Positions 1 through 10,006 of a DNA stretch of 64,000 nt are shown here, in pieces. Made by a program: the position numbers and the translations under genes. Position 1 is the stretch's first letter, and each line of letters begins with the position of its first letter. This stretch comes from Verrucomicrobiota bacterium. Its GTDB lineage: Bacteria > Verrucomicrobiota > Verrucomicrobiia > JABWAM01. Location of the stretch: the NCBI GenBank assembly GCA_023269615.1, contig JAHFSY010000005.1, positions 62,001 to 126,000 of the forward strand. Direction: 5' to 3'. The notes beneath the pieces are model-generated. The model was not told the origin of the DNA and did not search any database. It was given only the letters and a program-made list of their open reading frames with translations.

Positions 1-708
1 TCCACCAAGGTCCTCAAATAGCTTCACCATCGCCCGCACCAGTGCACCCGTGCCGCCCATCACATAATGGACACCCCATGTTTTTTCGAGATGATGGATC
101 ATCGCGTAGATCGAGGATGAACGCAGCGGGTTGCCGCCGATCAGGAGCGGTTCAAAACTGAAAACCTGGCGCAACTGCGGATCCTGGATGTGCGAGGAAA
201 CCATGTGAAACACCGACTGGTCCGCGCGCAGACGGATGAGATCGGGTGCGACACGCATCATGTCCCACACGCTGGAGAACGGATGATCCGCAAGTTCTGT
301 GAACGCCTTGTCAAAAATCTTCTGCGTCTTGCGCGCGAAGACGCGGTAGCCCTCGACGTCGGATGGATTGAACTTCGTGATCTCCGCCTCGATGTCCGCC
401 GTTTTGCCGGTGTAGTTGAAAGTTTTTCCGTCAGGAAACACGATCCGATAAAATGGATCCGTTGGCACGAGACTTGCGTAATCGGAGAGCTTGCGTCCCG
501 CCATCGAGAAGAGTTCTTCGAGCACAAACGGCACGGTGACGATCGTGGGCCCGGCATCGTAGGTGAACCCCTTGTCTTCAAACACGTAAGCGCGGCCACC
601 GGGTTTGTCGCGCATTTCAAGGAGTGTGACCTTCCATCCGCGGGCTTGCAACCGGATGGCTGAGCCGAGGCCCCCGAAACCGGAACCGATGACGACGGCA
701 GAGGGCAT
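1..708 (-). CDS. CrtI-type phytoene desaturase/FAD oxidoreductase, 5' part
   Basis: This gene runs leftward off the window edge, so only its first 236 codons are present. The ATG at 708 is followed at once by a dinucleotide-binding fold with the motif GSGFGGLGS (residues 8-16), and then by a segment reading LLEMRDKPGGRAYVFED. Both are typical of carotenoid desaturases and isomerases of the CrtI family. Near the edge the frame reads GGTGALVRAMVKLFEDLGG, the substrate-region block shared by CrtI proteins. CrtI enzymes dehydrogenate or isomerise carotenoid backbones at the membrane using FAD. A polyprenyl synthase lies about 6 kb away, which fits isoprenoid or pigment metabolism, though the two are not in one operon. 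The exact substrate cannot be told from the N-terminal part alone. Confidence 0.85.
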   Translation of the reverse strand, partial: MPSAVVIGSGFGGLGSAIRLQARGWKVTLLEMRDKPGGRAYVFEDKGFTYDAGPTIVTVPFVLEELFSMAGRKLSDYASLVPTDPFYRIVFPDGKTFNYTGKTADIEAEITKFNPSDVEGYRVFARKTQKIFDKAFTELADHPFSSVWDMMRVAPDLIRLRADQSVFHMVSSHIQDPQLRQVFSFEPLLIGGNPLRSSSIYAMIHHLEKTWGVHYVMGGTGALVRAMVKLFEDLGG

Positions 709-842
709 TTATGATTTAGGATTTAGCATGTCACAGGCAAAAAGTTGCAATGGATCCAGTGACGCAAGTATCGTGGGTGAACCACTTGGGGATCAAGCTG
801 GACTCGTACTTTGAGCCAAACTATTTTAAAGAGACAAACTCA

Positions 843-2615
843 ATGTTTCTCCCATACGAAGTTGACGTGTTGTTGCCGCGGCTGCCGGTCGCCAATTTTG
901 TGATTATCGGTCTTTGCTTCGGGATATTTGGATTGGAAGTCTTCCATATTCTGCCTGGCTCCCTGTTCGCCCCCATGGTTTTGGATGGCTGGGGTCCCGT
1001 GGGTCTCTTTGGTCACATGTTCCTGCATGCCGATTTTGGACACGTTCTCTTTAACATGCTGTTCCTTTATATTTTTGGAAACGTGATCTGCGCTCGTCTT
1101 GGAAACTTCAGGTTTCTTGTCGTCTATATTTTTCTCGGGCTGATGGCGGCCGTTTTTTTCAATGTTCTGAGTGGCGGTCGTTGTGTGGGTGCCAGTGGGG
1201 CCATCAGCGGAATCATCGGCTTTTATCTGGTTCTGGAACCTGTGAGCCTGATCAGCTGCGCCTGGTGGCTTTTCTTTCGCGGTGGAAGTGTCCAGATCAA
1301 AAGTTTCTGGATGATTCTGTTTTGGGTGGTGTGCGACATTATTGGCGTCGTGCGGGGTGGCGGGCACGTTGCGCATTGGGCACACCTGGGAGGTTTGATC
1401 AGCGGGGTCGGGGTCGGGCTTCTCTTTGTGAACCGCCATTGGATTGATTTCGAATCGGAAGAGGATCAAACCCTGCCCAGGATTCTTTCGCGCAAAAAGC
1501 AGGAATCTTCCACGGGCGTCCTGCCCGGAGAAAATCAGGAAAACGAGGCGGCATCGACTGCAAATGCCCCCGGTTGTTATGTCCACAGCGAAGGACAGCA
1601 GCTGGGGCCCTACAGCGACACGATCATCCAGCGGCTCATCAAGGAAAAGAAGCTTACCTCCGCGGATTTGATTTTCGACGACGCCTCCCAGGCCTGGGTT
1701 TCACTCTCCAGCAAGTTTCCGATCATCAGCGAGGAACCCATCCTGGTCTGGCGAGACGGACAACAGTATGGACCGTACTCCATCGAGGAGATCAAAGCCG
1801 ACCTCGCCAGCGGCATGCTTTCGGGTGACGACCTGGGATTTCAGGAGGGGATGAAGGACTGGCAATCCGTGAAATCCATTCCCGTGGTGGTGGAAGCCTT
1901 GAAGCCCAAAATCAAGATGGCGGCACGCACGGAGGTCGTGCAGAGCCAGGCAGTTGTGCAGGGAGCTTACACGGGGGTCATGAAACCCACCAAACAGAAG
2001 GCCAAGCCTTACAAGGACAATTTTCAGTCACCCGAGGAAAAGGGGATCATTACCGTGGGTACACTCTATTATTTTGTCGCGCTGCTCTCGGCCGTTGGAG
2101 GGCTGATGTTGGGCCAGCAAGTCTTGACGGTCTCTGGTGGCGCCATGAAATTGATTTACCTGAGCTTCTTCACGCTGGTGCCGGTCATGGGATATTCATG
2201 GGTCGGATTTGCCATCCGCAAGCGCCAGAAATGGGCGGCCCAGTCCTGTGTCGTTGGAGCGTTGCTGCTTCTCCTCGCGTTTCCGATCGGCACGGTCATG
2301 GGCGGCTATGTTCTTTCACTGCTGAGACAGGCCTGGCCGTACTTCAACGTCCCTTCCGGCAAGATCACCAAACATTCCCTGCTCTCGACATTGGTCCCGG
2401 GACTGGGGCAATACCTGCGTGGAGAAAAAATAAAAGGGATCCTCTGGTTTGCCGTGATCTTCAGCCTCTTCGTGGCGTCCTGCCTTTTTGCGAAAAAAAC
2501 TCTTCGTGTGCCCAGTGGAAGCAACGGCTTTTGGTACTTTTCCTGCGTCATGGGAATGGGGCTGGCCTGGGGACGCATGATGCTCGATGCCACGAAGCAG
2601 CCTGAGGAAAGTTGA
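843..2615 (+). CDS. Rhomboid-family membrane protease with GYF_2 domains and a C-terminal membrane module
   Basis: The 590-residue product begins with a rhomboid core. Its H/N block is GHMFLHADFGHVLFN, the serine motif is GASG (Ser118), and HWAHLGG carries the histidines at 178 and 181, so a Ser-His dyad is available for intramembrane proteolysis. Two GYF_2-like repeats follow at about residues 245-345. Each has a QxGPYS core and a late Trp, and they probably bind peptides in the cytoplasm. Several hydrophobic helices form the C-terminus. I chose the ATG at 843 because it starts just before the rhomboid fold and has AAAGAG upstream. An in-frame ATG at 750 would add 31 unlikely residues. The stop lies 77 bases before the start of the next gene, a kinase, suggesting co-transcription. 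The fusion of rhomboid and GYF_2 suggests a regulated protease, but the substrate is unknown. Confidence 0.85.
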   Translation: MFLPYEVDVLLPRLPVANFVIIGLCFGIFGLEVFHILPGSLFAPMVLDGWGPVGLFGHMFLHADFGHVLFNMLFLYIFGNVICARLGNFRFLVVYIFLGLMAAVFFNVLSGGRCVGASGAISGIIGFYLVLEPVSLISCAWWLFFRGGSVQIKSFWMILFWVVCDIIGVVRGGGHVAHWAHLGGLISGVGVGLLFVNRHWIDFESEEDQTLPRILSRKKQESSTGVLPGENQENEAASTANAPGCYVHSEGQQLGPYSDTIIQRLIKEKKLTSADLIFDDASQAWVSLSSKFPIISEEPILVWRDGQQYGPYSIEEIKADLASGMLSGDDLGFQEGMKDWQSVKSIPVVVEALKPKIKMAARTEVVQSQAVVQGAYTGVMKPTKQKAKPYKDNFQSPEEKGIITVGTLYYFVALLSAVGGLMLGQQVLTVSGGAMKLIYLSFFTLVPVMGYSWVGFAIRKRQKWAAQSCVVGALLLLLAFPIGTVMGGYVLSLLRQAWPYFNVPSGKITKHSLLSTLVPGLGQYLRGEKIKGILWFAVIFSLFVASCLFAKKTLRVPSGSNGFWYFSCVMGMGLAWGRMMLDATKQPEES

Positions 2616-2691
2616 ACGGCATTCTGCTGCCACTGCCGTAGGATGGTTTCAACCTTGTGTGGTGGAATTAAAACCAGTACCGTGTCAAATT

Positions 2692-4743
2692 ATGCGCGGG
2701 TTCGGAAGGTACAACTTGCTGTTGAAACTCGGCCAGGGAGGAATGGGCGAAGTTCATCTTGCGCGCCAGAAAGCGCTGAGGCGCTATTGTGCGGTCAAGG
2801 TCATTACCCCCCAGTTCTCACAGGATCAGGCTGCTGCCGATCGTTTCATGCGTGAGGCACGAGCCGCAGCCTCACTGTCGCACCCGAATCTGGTCGGTAT
2901 TTTCGATTGTGACCAGTTTGAAGGCCAGTCGTTTATCGCAATGGAATTTGTCGAGGGGATGAGTTTGGGTGAGATTCTTCGAAACTACGGCGCCCTGCCG
3001 CTTCCGTTGGCGCTGTACTGGCTGAACCAGGCCGCAACCGGGCTCGAGTACATTCATGCCAGGAATGTCATCCACCGTGATATCAAGCCCGACAACATGA
3101 TTATTGATTCCTCAGGCATCCTCAAAATCATGGATCTTGGCCTGGCAAAACAGCATTTCGAAAGCGACCAGAGCGCGACCACGACGGGGATGGTGATGGG
3201 TTCTCCACATTACATGAGCTCCGAACAGATCAACGATTCAAAAACAGTGGACCATCGCACGGACATTTACTCCCTGGGGATCACTTTCTACCAGATGCTG
3301 GCCGGGAAAGTTCCGTTTCAACGGTCAAGCTTTGCCGCAGTCTGTGTGGCACATCTCCAGGAGCCCATTCCTTCACTGGCATGGGCCGATTCGGAATTGA
3401 CGCAGGCCTTGGACGGGCTCATTCAGAGGATTGCGGCCAAGGACAAGGAAGACCGCTTTCAGACCGATGCGGAATTGCTGCAAGCCTTAAGCCCCTGGGT
3501 GTCCACTTATCCCATGGATTCCGGCGCTCAGGAGTTCTTTGGCAGACTTCCATTTGCGGATCGTCAGGTCATGCACCTGCTGGAGAAGGAGGGAATTAAT
3601 CCGGGTCAGATGGATGCGGAGCTTGATTCGCCTTCAAAAGGAAGTCCTGCCCGGTCCGAGGCACCGTCTCCTCCGCCAGCCACGGTGTTTCCGACTCCTC
3701 CTGCAAAAAAATCGTATGTGGGCTGGCTGGCTGCTGCCGCGGTGCTGTTGTTGCTCGGCGTCCTGGGCGGAATCTATTTTTCCGGAACCGAAAAGACGGT
3801 GCCTTCAACTGCGGCTCCCCCATCCAACCTGGGAGGGTTGTTCGTCAAGACTCGGCCGGAAAATGCCACGGTGATGTTTCGGTCAAAATCGCAAAAAAGT
3901 CCTGCCACCTTTGAGGATGTGCCTGCAGGCAAGTATCAGATGAAAGTTTCGTTGCCAGGTTATGCGGATGAAGATCGTGAGGTGGAAGTGGTGAAGAAGG
4001 CTTTTACGCCGCTGATGATCGTTCTCACCCGAATTCCCGGGAGTGCGACCCTTGCCAGCAGCCCGCAGGGCGCCCAGGTTTTACGGGATGGAAAGGATGT
4101 TGGAAAAACACCGTATATCGTCAATGGAGGAGATGGCGAGAAGGTGGTATGCACCCTGCGTCTGGATGGCTATCTGGATAAGTCCGTAACCCTCCCGCTC
4201 ACGCAAGTTGGTGAGACGAATACGGTGGCTCTCGAGGTGAAACTGAAACCGAAGCCCGTGGAGATAGCCCAGGCCCCGCCTGCGCCTCCCAAAAACAGGC
4301 CCGTTCCGGTGAGCAACAATGGCCCCTTGACGCCCCAGGAGGCAATGGCCCAAGTGCTTGCAGTGTCGCGAGCCTCCTCGTTTGACAAATGGCCGGCTCA
4401 GAGAAATGCGATCATGAGCAACATGTCCATCAAGCTTCAGAACGAGGGCACCAGCGAGAGGGCGATTTCTCTAAAGCTCAGTGAACTGGGGAAGATCATG
4501 GACGGTGCAAGGGGGATGTCTGCGGGTGATTTCGCGACGCAGAAACAACAGCTCGTTGACAGGATGGTTGAGATTTATGCAAGAAAGGAAGTCGTCGCGA
4601 GCACAGGCACCGAGGGACCTCCCCCACCCCCGGCGGGCCAGAACAACTGGAAAATCGGCAGTGGAGCAACAGGCGGCAGTCGGGGGACCGGTGGAGGAGG
4701 CGGAGGAGGAGGTGGTGGTGGAGGGAGAAGAGGGTACCGGTGA
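2692..4743 (+). CDS. Transmembrane Ser/Thr protein kinase with PEGA domains
   Basis: This 683-residue protein starts with a eukaryotic-like kinase domain of about 270 residues. It has a glycine loop GQGGMGEV, an ATP-binding Lys in CAVKVI, and the catalytic loop HRDIKPDN with His at 128. It has DLG in place of DFG near residue 148, a common bacterial variant, and SPHYMSSEQ as the activation segment. One membrane helix follows at about 344-362, then two PEGA domains (about 380-525) that would sit outside the cytoplasm. The protein ends in a long polyglycine stretch (about 662-680). The frame stays open upstream to 2587, overlapping the rhomboid gene. I prefer the ATG at 2692 because it places the kinase fold at the N-terminus. 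Its likely role is signalling from the cell envelope; no substrate is evident. Confidence 0.9.
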   Translation: MRGFGRYNLLLKLGQGGMGEVHLARQKALRRYCAVKVITPQFSQDQAAADRFMREARAAASLSHPNLVGIFDCDQFEGQSFIAMEFVEGMSLGEILRNYGALPLPLALYWLNQAATGLEYIHARNVIHRDIKPDNMIIDSSGILKIMDLGLAKQHFESDQSATTTGMVMGSPHYMSSEQINDSKTVDHRTDIYSLGITFYQMLAGKVPFQRSSFAAVCVAHLQEPIPSLAWADSELTQALDGLIQRIAAKDKEDRFQTDAELLQALSPWVSTYPMDSGAQEFFGRLPFADRQVMHLLEKEGINPGQMDAELDSPSKGSPARSEAPSPPPATVFPTPPAKKSYVGWLAAAAVLLLLGVLGGIYFSGTEKTVPSTAAPPSNLGGLFVKTRPENATVMFRSKSQKSPATFEDVPAGKYQMKVSLPGYADEDREVEVVKKAFTPLMIVLTRIPGSATLASSPQGAQVLRDGKDVGKTPYIVNGGDGEKVVCTLRLDGYLDKSVTLPLTQVGETNTVALEVKLKPKPVEIAQAPPAPPKNRPVPVSNNGPLTPQEAMAQVLAVSRASSFDKWPAQRNAIMSNMSIKLQNEGTSERAISLKLSELGKIMDGARGMSAGDFATQKQQLVDRMVEIYARKEVVASTGTEGPPPPPAGQNNWKIGSGATGGSRGTGGGGGGGGGGGGRRGYR

Positions 4744-4802
4744 TCTCAGGCGCATCCAGATTATGATCTTAAAACGACGCGGCCCCTCAGATTACTCATG
4801 TG

Positions 4803-5876
4803 CTATTTTCTGCCAGTCGCCCGGGCGAGACGCACGGCGTCGTGCAGCTTTCGCTCCAACAATTTTTTTGGCAGGACTTTCGTCCAGTAACTTGCAACGT
4901 GGATGCGGCTCTTTTCCAACTCCAGCAATTCGACATGTTGCTGGCTCTTGCCGGCGCACAGGATGATGCCCAGCGGCTCGGCCTCGTTGGGCTCACCCGC
5001 GTGGCGCTTGAGCCAGTTCAGGTAAAGCTCCATCTGCCCTTTGTCGGCAGCTTCAAACTCCCCGAGCTTGAGGTCAATCGCCACAAGGCGGTGCAACTTG
5101 CGGTGGTAAAATAATAGGTCGAGGTAATAATCCTTGCGGTCAATCTGCATCCGCTTCTGTCGTGCGACGAAGCAAAAGCCCTCACCCAGTTCCAAAACGA
5201 AAGATTCCATCTGGCGCAGAATCGCCGACTCCACATCTTTCTCCGCGAAGGTGTCCTTGAGTCCGAGAAAATCGAGAACGTAGGGGTCGCGAAACACAAG
5301 GTCCGGTGTCAGCTTGTCCTCCGCGCGCAGTTCCTTGAGTTCCTGGCGGATGAGCTTGTCCGGCTTTTTGGAAAGCGCCGTGCGCTCGAACAGCATCGAA
5401 GAGAGCTTCTTTTCCAGTGTCCGGGTGTTCCAGCTTTCGATGCGACACATCTCCGCATAGAAATCACGTTTCAACGGGTCTGAGATCGGGATGATGGTCT
5501 TGAAATGAGTCCAGCCCAATTGTCGCCGCAATGCGGCGACAATCTTTTCATCAGGGAAAGCTTCCGCAAACTGGATCATGCGATGCAGGTTTTTCTCGCC
5601 ATATCCAGATCCAAACTCCCGCTCCAATTGTGCACCCAATGCGTGCACTATCTTCTTCCCATACTCCGCCCTCGTCTCGTTCAGGATGTCCTGACGAATG
5701 CGACGGCCGACATGCCAGTATAAAGTGACCAGGCCCGAATCCACCGCGCGCGCCACACCCGCGCGAGCCTGCAGGATCAGTTCCCGCACGTCCCCCAGCA
5801 ACCCGCGGGTGGCAGGCCGCTTCTGGAGTTTTGTGGACGAGCGGCGCACGGTGGCTTTTGAAGATTTTGCGCTCAT
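4803..5876 (-). CDS. DUF1016/YhcG-family PDDEXK nuclease-like protein
   Basis: The product is about 357 residues from the ATG at 5876, with an in-frame ATG at 5927 as the alternative. The N-terminal DUF1016 part shows LYWHVGRRI, the GYGEKNLHRMIQFAEAFPD block and LGWTHF. The C-terminal PDDEXK-type part contains VAIDLKLGEFEAADKGQM, where Asp and Lys of the DLK motif are the expected metal and catalytic positions. The family occurs in many bacteria as single genes or beside restriction systems and is thought to act on nucleic acid, but its exact role is unsettled. Here it stands alone, convergent with the kinase gene, and a decayed second copy lies just upstream at 6112-6252. Both facts fit a mobile or defence-linked gene. 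Confidence 0.85.
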   Translation of the reverse strand: MSAKSSKATVRRSSTKLQKRPATRGLLGDVRELILQARAGVARAVDSGLVTLYWHVGRRIRQDILNETRAEYGKKIVHALGAQLEREFGSGYGEKNLHRMIQFAEAFPDEKIVAALRRQLGWTHFKTIIPISDPLKRDFYAEMCRIESWNTRTLEKKLSSMLFERTALSKKPDKLIRQELKELRAEDKLTPDLVFRDPYVLDFLGLKDTFAEKDVESAILRQMESFVLELGEGFCFVARQKRMQIDRKDYYLDLLFYHRKLHRLVAIDLKLGEFEAADKGQMELYLNWLKRHAGEPNEAEPLGIILCAGKSQQHVELLELEKSRIHVASYWTKVLPKKLLERKLHDAVRLARATGRK

Positions 5877-6111
5877 GAAATTCAAGATGCGAGGCATGCG
5901 CCATCTGAGCGCACGACGCCTTTCCATGTCAATTCATGATGATTTTTTGAATCAGTATAAGTATATATTAAGACATCCGAATGATTTCGCAGGATTGACA
6001 CATTGAAACTCAGACCTTTCCCTGTTGCTTTGCGGCTATATTTCGTCGCATCAAATTCAGAGTTCAGAGATTGGCCGCAGGAGGCGCAAGGCTGCCAATT
6101 CGCATTCTGTC

Positions 6112-6252
6112 TCCAATAGTCTCAGCAGCGCTGAGACAATCCTGGCATCAGGAAATATTTCGGCAAGGCGCATCATGAGGCAGGTGGGTTTCTTGAAAAT
6201 GCACGTCCAAACTTCCGCTCCAATTGTCGCCGCGATGCGGCGACAATCTCCT
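6112..6252 (-). pseudogene. Relic of a second DUF1016 gene
   Basis: On the minus strand, one frame reads QLERKFGRAFSR and a second frame continues with MMRLAEIFPDARIVSALLRLLE. These match QLEREFGSGYGEK and MIQFAEAFPDEKIVAALRRQL of the intact DUF1016 gene 350 bases downstream, in the same order and orientation. The frame change and the lack of flanking coding sequence show a broken remnant. The rest of the 5877-6403 gap holds no convincing gene. Confidence 0.65.
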
Positions 6253-6403
6253 AAAGTCCAAACGACTGACCCCGACCCTTAAGGTGGACAAACGAATGGC
6301 AAAAAAAGCAAGGTGACCGTGATGATTGTCCAGACAACAAAACGAGCCTGTTCATCACTGGATTTTCACATGTTTGAGACTCGTGGAATTATTTGAATGA
6401 AAC

Positions 6404-7504
6404 TCAGCTTTTTCCCAGCGTCGTATCCCGTAGATAATGTAAAACGGCCTTCAAATCGCGCTGCTGCTGGCGGGTGAAGCCGGATTTCTCCAGGGCTTTG
6501 AATGCATCGTCGAAGAGGGAATTGACCTGGCGCTGCAGGTCGCGGAAAGCGCCGGACTGGATCACCAGATGGCGGATGCGCTGGACGGCTTCGGGGGTGA
6601 GCCTCTTGGCATCGAAGCATGTTTGCAGGAAGAGGCGGTCCACCGTGCCCACGCGGTCGTACGCGTAGCGCAGGAGAAGGGTTTTCTTTCCCTCGAACAA
6701 ATCGTCAATCAATGATTTGCCGGAAAGCTCGGCTTTTTCGAACTCGATGAGGTCGTTTTGAATCTGGAAGGCGAGGCCGACGGGGAAGGCGAAGCAACGG
6801 AGTTCGTTGATGCATTCGGAAGACGCGCCGCTCATCTTTGCGCCCAGCACGATCGGGCATTCGAATGTGTATTTGGTTGTCTTGAGATAATACGTGTGGC
6901 GGATTTCCTCCATGCTGACGCGGTTGATCTCCCGGCCACTGTGAAGGATGTCGTAGATCTCGCCCACGCCCGTGTCGGCCACGCAATCGAGAAATTCCGC
7001 GAGCACCGACTCCTTGCGGTCGGACGGCAGCTTTGTTTTCAGGATCGTCTCACATGCGAGTGCGAAAAGGAGGTCGCCCATCACGATGGAGATGTTGATG
7101 CCGGTGCGGGCGCGCTCCTTGATGAACCCGACGCGTCCCTCGACGAGTTTGTGGAGCGTGGGACGTCCTCGACGGGCATCGGAACGGTCAATCACGTCGT
7201 CGTGGACGAGGATGAATGCATGGAAGAGTTCCAGCGCGGCGGCGGTCTGGATGAGGTCGGCCTTCGAGACGCCCCGTCCTTCGTTCAGCGTCCGGTAGGT
7301 GAGCAGGAAAAGAAGAGGACGGATGCGTTTGCCCTTGCGTCGGACGAATTCCGAGAGGTCGCCGTACATGGGTTCGAGGCCGTTCTTGCAGATGGAGGAG
7401 AGACGATGATCCCGCAAGGCGTCGCGCAGGTAGCGATCAAGATTGCGGCGGAGGTCGAGGACCTGGGCGGCGACGGAAGGCGGGATGGCGGGAGAGGACT
7501 TCAT
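6404..7504 (-). CDS. Polyprenyl diphosphate synthase (trans-isoprenyl transferase family)
   Basis: The 366-residue protein has the family hallmarks: GKRIRP (about 58-63), the first aspartate-rich motif HDDVID (101-106) and KTTKYTFECP. The second aspartate-rich motif is altered to NDLIE (250-254) instead of DDxxD. Enzymes of this family condense isopentenyl diphosphate onto allylic diphosphates using Mg2+ held by both motifs, so the change may alter product length or rate. I chose the ATG at 7504 because the upstream codons to 7636 come from intergenic repeats. The nearby CrtI-type gene suggests a role in carotenoid precursors. A second, canonical synthase lies at 49884. Confidence 0.85.
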   Translation of the reverse strand: MKSSPAIPPSVAAQVLDLRRNLDRYLRDALRDHRLSSICKNGLEPMYGDLSEFVRRKGKRIRPLLFLLTYRTLNEGRGVSKADLIQTAAALELFHAFILVHDDVIDRSDARRGRPTLHKLVEGRVGFIKERARTGINISIVMGDLLFALACETILKTKLPSDRKESVLAEFLDCVADTGVGEIYDILHSGREINRVSMEEIRHTYYLKTTKYTFECPIVLGAKMSGASSECINELRCFAFPVGLAFQIQNDLIEFEKAELSGKSLIDDLFEGKKTLLLRYAYDRVGTVDRLFLQTCFDAKRLTPEAVQRIRHLVIQSGAFRDLQRQVNSLFDDAFKALEKSGFTRQQQRDLKAVLHYLRDTTLGKS

Positions 7505-7670
7505 CGAGGGATGAGGGATGAGGGATGAAGGATGAAGGAAGCGATCCGCAGCATTCTTTCCTCCGTGACCTCCGTGACTCCGTGGTTTTCCCCCCAGGGA
7601 CCAAGGGTGCAGGAACGTCCAACATCGAACGTCCAACGTCGAACGTCCAATATCGGATGAGGAATACGCG
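7505..7670. repeat. Short tandem intergenic repeats upstream of the polyprenyl synthase
   Basis: This gap holds runs of a GATGAGG/GATGAAG unit (7505-7537), a CCTCCGTGACTCCGTGG block (about 7562-7584) and three near-identical units of AACGTCCAACATCG type (about 7615-7657). They open frames by chance but do not look like coding sequence. Similar low-complexity blocks recur in other gaps of the window. Confidence 0.7.
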
Positions 7671-7745
7671 TGAATGCCGGCGGGAGAGGTTTCTCCTGCG
7701 GCATCACGTGATGGCTCACGATGGATCCTATTGCTGAAGCGAATT

Positions 7746-9884
7746 TCAGCGGCGCTGCTCGGAGGGAGGGGCGCCTGCGGGGGCTCCGCCGGCTTGCGCG
7801 TCCTTGTCAGCCATGGCGGCCTTGCGGCTCAGGCGAACGCGGCCTTTTTCATCCACGCCGATGCACTTCACCCAGATTTCTTCGCCGACCTTGCAGATGT
7901 CCTCCACCTTGTTGACGCGCATGTTGGCCAGTTCGGAGATGTGAACCATGCCGTCCTTGCCGGGCATGACTTCCACGAAGCAGCCGAATTCCTTGATGGT
8001 GACCACCCGGCCGCGATAGGTTTTTCCAACCTCGATGTCGCCGACGATGCCCTCGATCATTTCGTGGGCGCGGTCAATGGCTTCCTGGCTCGAGCAATAG
8101 ATCTTGATCTCGCCGGAGTCATCAATGGAGATCTCCGCGCCAGTTTCCTCCTGGATCTTGCGGATGATTTTTCCGCCGGGCCCGATGACGGCCCCGATCT
8201 TTTCAGGGTTGATGCGCATGACCTTGATCTTGGGCGCGTACTTGGAAAGCTGCCCGCGTGGCTGGGCGATGATCTTCGCCATTGCGTCGAGGATGTGAAA
8301 GCGCGCCACGAGGGAGGCGGCCAGCGCATCCTTCATGAGCTGGAAGGAAAGGCCCGCGAGTTTCAGGTCGAGCTGGAAGCCCGTGATGCCGTCGCGCGTG
8401 CCGCAGACTTTGAAGTCCATGTCGCCGAAGAAATCCTCGGTGCCGATGATGTCGGTGAGCAGCGCCGTCTTGTTCCCTTCCTTCACGAGGCCGATCGAGA
8501 TGCCGGCGACGGGGGATTTCAACGGGACGCCTGCGTCGAGCATGGCGAGCGTGCCGCCGCAGACGGAGGCCATGGAGGTGGAGCCGTTGGATTCCATGAT
8601 CTCGGAGCTGAGCCGGATGGTGTACGGGAAATCCGGGCCGCTGGGGACCACGGGTTCGAGGGACCGCTCCGCAAGCGCGCCGTGGCCGACTTCGCGGCGT
8701 CCGGGTGAGCCGAAGCGGCCGGTTTCATTCACGCTGAAAGGCGGGAAGTTGTAATGCAGGATGAAGCTCTTGGTGCAGACGCCTCCGCCGTAGTTGTCCA
8801 TTTCCTGCATGTCCTCTGGCGAGCCGAGCGTGGCGAGCACGACGGCCTGGGTTTCGCCGCGCTGGAACATGGCCGAGCCGTGAGAGCGCGGGAGGAAGCC
8901 AACATCGCCGGCGAGCGGGCGCACCTGGTCGAGAGGGCGTCCATCGCAACGTTTGCCCTCGTTGAGGATGCAATCGCGGACAGCGCGCTTCTGGAGGTAT
9001 TCGAACGCCTGCCAGATTTCGAATTGCTTGATGTCCGGATATTTTGGCGTGAGTGTGGCGACGACTTCGTCGAGCAGCTTGGCGAGCTGGCCTTCGCGAT
9101 CGAGTTTGCTGTGGGTGAGCAGGGCCGGGACGATGCGCGTGCCGATCAAGGCGCGGGCTTCCTCGAGGATGCTTTCGCGCGGGAGTCGCAAGGTGGCGGT
9201 GCGTTTGACTTTTCCGGCCTGTTTCGCGAGTTCGCGCTGCATCGCGATCATCTCTCTCACATGGGTCTGGGCAAATTCCATCGAGCTGAAGAAGTCGGCC
9301 TCGGAAATTTCCTGGGCGCTTCCCTCGATCATGAGGATTTCTTCATCCGTGCCCACATACACGAGGTCGAGTGTGCTGTCGGGCATTTCCTGGTGCGAGG
9401 GGTTGGCGACGAATTGTCCCTGGATGCGGCCGACGCGGACGGCGCCGATGGGGCCGTTCCAGGGGATATCCGAGACCATGAGTGCGGCGGAGGCGCCGTT
9501 GATTGCGAGAATGTCCGGGTCCACCTCGCCATCCGCGGAGAGGAGGAGGCTGATGATCTGCACCTCGTTCATGAAGCCCTTCGGGAAGAGCGTGCGCAAC
9601 GGGCGGTCAATCATGCGGCAGGTGAGAATTTCCTTTTCCGTGGGGCGGCTTTCGCGCTTGAAATATCCGCCGGGAAATTTTCCGACCGCAGCGGCCTTCT
9701 CGCGATATTCCACCGTGAGCGGAAAAAAGTCTTTTTCCGTGGGCTTCGTGGCGGCGACAGCGGTGACGATGATGATGGTTTCGCCGGAACTGAGGGTGAC
9801 GGCGCCGTCGGCCTGTTTGGCGAAGCGGCCGGTTTCGATGGTGATTTCGCGTTGTCCGATTTTACGAGTGACTTGGGTGGGCAT
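7746..9884 (-). CDS. pnp: Polynucleotide phosphorylase
   Basis: The 712-residue product matches polynucleotide phosphorylase throughout. It has two RNase PH-like cores (for example [18 protein letters not shown] and the [11 protein letters not shown] block), then a KH domain with [11 protein letters not shown] and a C-terminal S1 domain beginning near GKTYRGRVV. The enzyme degrades RNA from the 3' end with phosphate and can add tails; it usually works in the degradosome. I chose the ATG at 9884 ([11 protein letters not shown]) because the earlier in-frame codons to 9947 do not match the family. It lies downstream of rpsO on the same strand, the classic rpsO-pnp order. The last 20 residues are Ala/Gly/Pro-rich and variable. 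Confidence 0.98.
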   Translation of the reverse strand: MPTQVTRKIGQREITIETGRFAKQADGAVTLSSGETIIIVTAVAATKPTEKDFFPLTVEYREKAAAVGKFPGGYFKRESRPTEKEILTCRMIDRPLRTLFPKGFMNEVQIISLLLSADGEVDPDILAINGASAALMVSDIPWNGPIGAVRVGRIQGQFVANPSHQEMPDSTLDLVYVGTDEEILMIEGSAQEISEADFFSSMEFAQTHVREMIAMQRELAKQAGKVKRTATLRLPRESILEEARALIGTRIVPALLTHSKLDREGQLAKLLDEVVATLTPKYPDIKQFEIWQAFEYLQKRAVRDCILNEGKRCDGRPLDQVRPLAGDVGFLPRSHGSAMFQRGETQAVVLATLGSPEDMQEMDNYGGGVCTKSFILHYNFPPFSVNETGRFGSPGRREVGHGALAERSLEPVVPSGPDFPYTIRLSSEIMESNGSTSMASVCGGTLAMLDAGVPLKSPVAGISIGLVKEGNKTALLTDIIGTEDFFGDMDFKVCGTRDGITGFQLDLKLAGLSFQLMKDALAASLVARFHILDAMAKIIAQPRGQLSKYAPKIKVMRINPEKIGAVIGPGGKIIRKIQEETGAEISIDDSGEIKIYCSSQEAIDRAHEMIEGIVGDIEVGKTYRGRVVTIKEFGCFVEVMPGKDGMVHISELANMRVNKVEDICKVGEEIWVKCIGVDEKGRVRLSRKAAMADKDAQAGGAPAGAPPSEQRR

Positions 9885-10006
9885 AATAATGAGGCGACGA
9901 CAACCCTGGCCCGTTGGACCCGCTAGAGAACATGGCGCATGCCGCAATGGGGGGGCGGAATGCGCGATGTGCTCTGGCGTGGTGACCGGGGGCTTCCGGC
10001 TGCGTC

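Noticed and set aside
190-814. Overlapping plus-strand frames at the left end
   Set aside because: They are shadows of the CrtI-type gene on the minus strand, which has family motifs in its frame.
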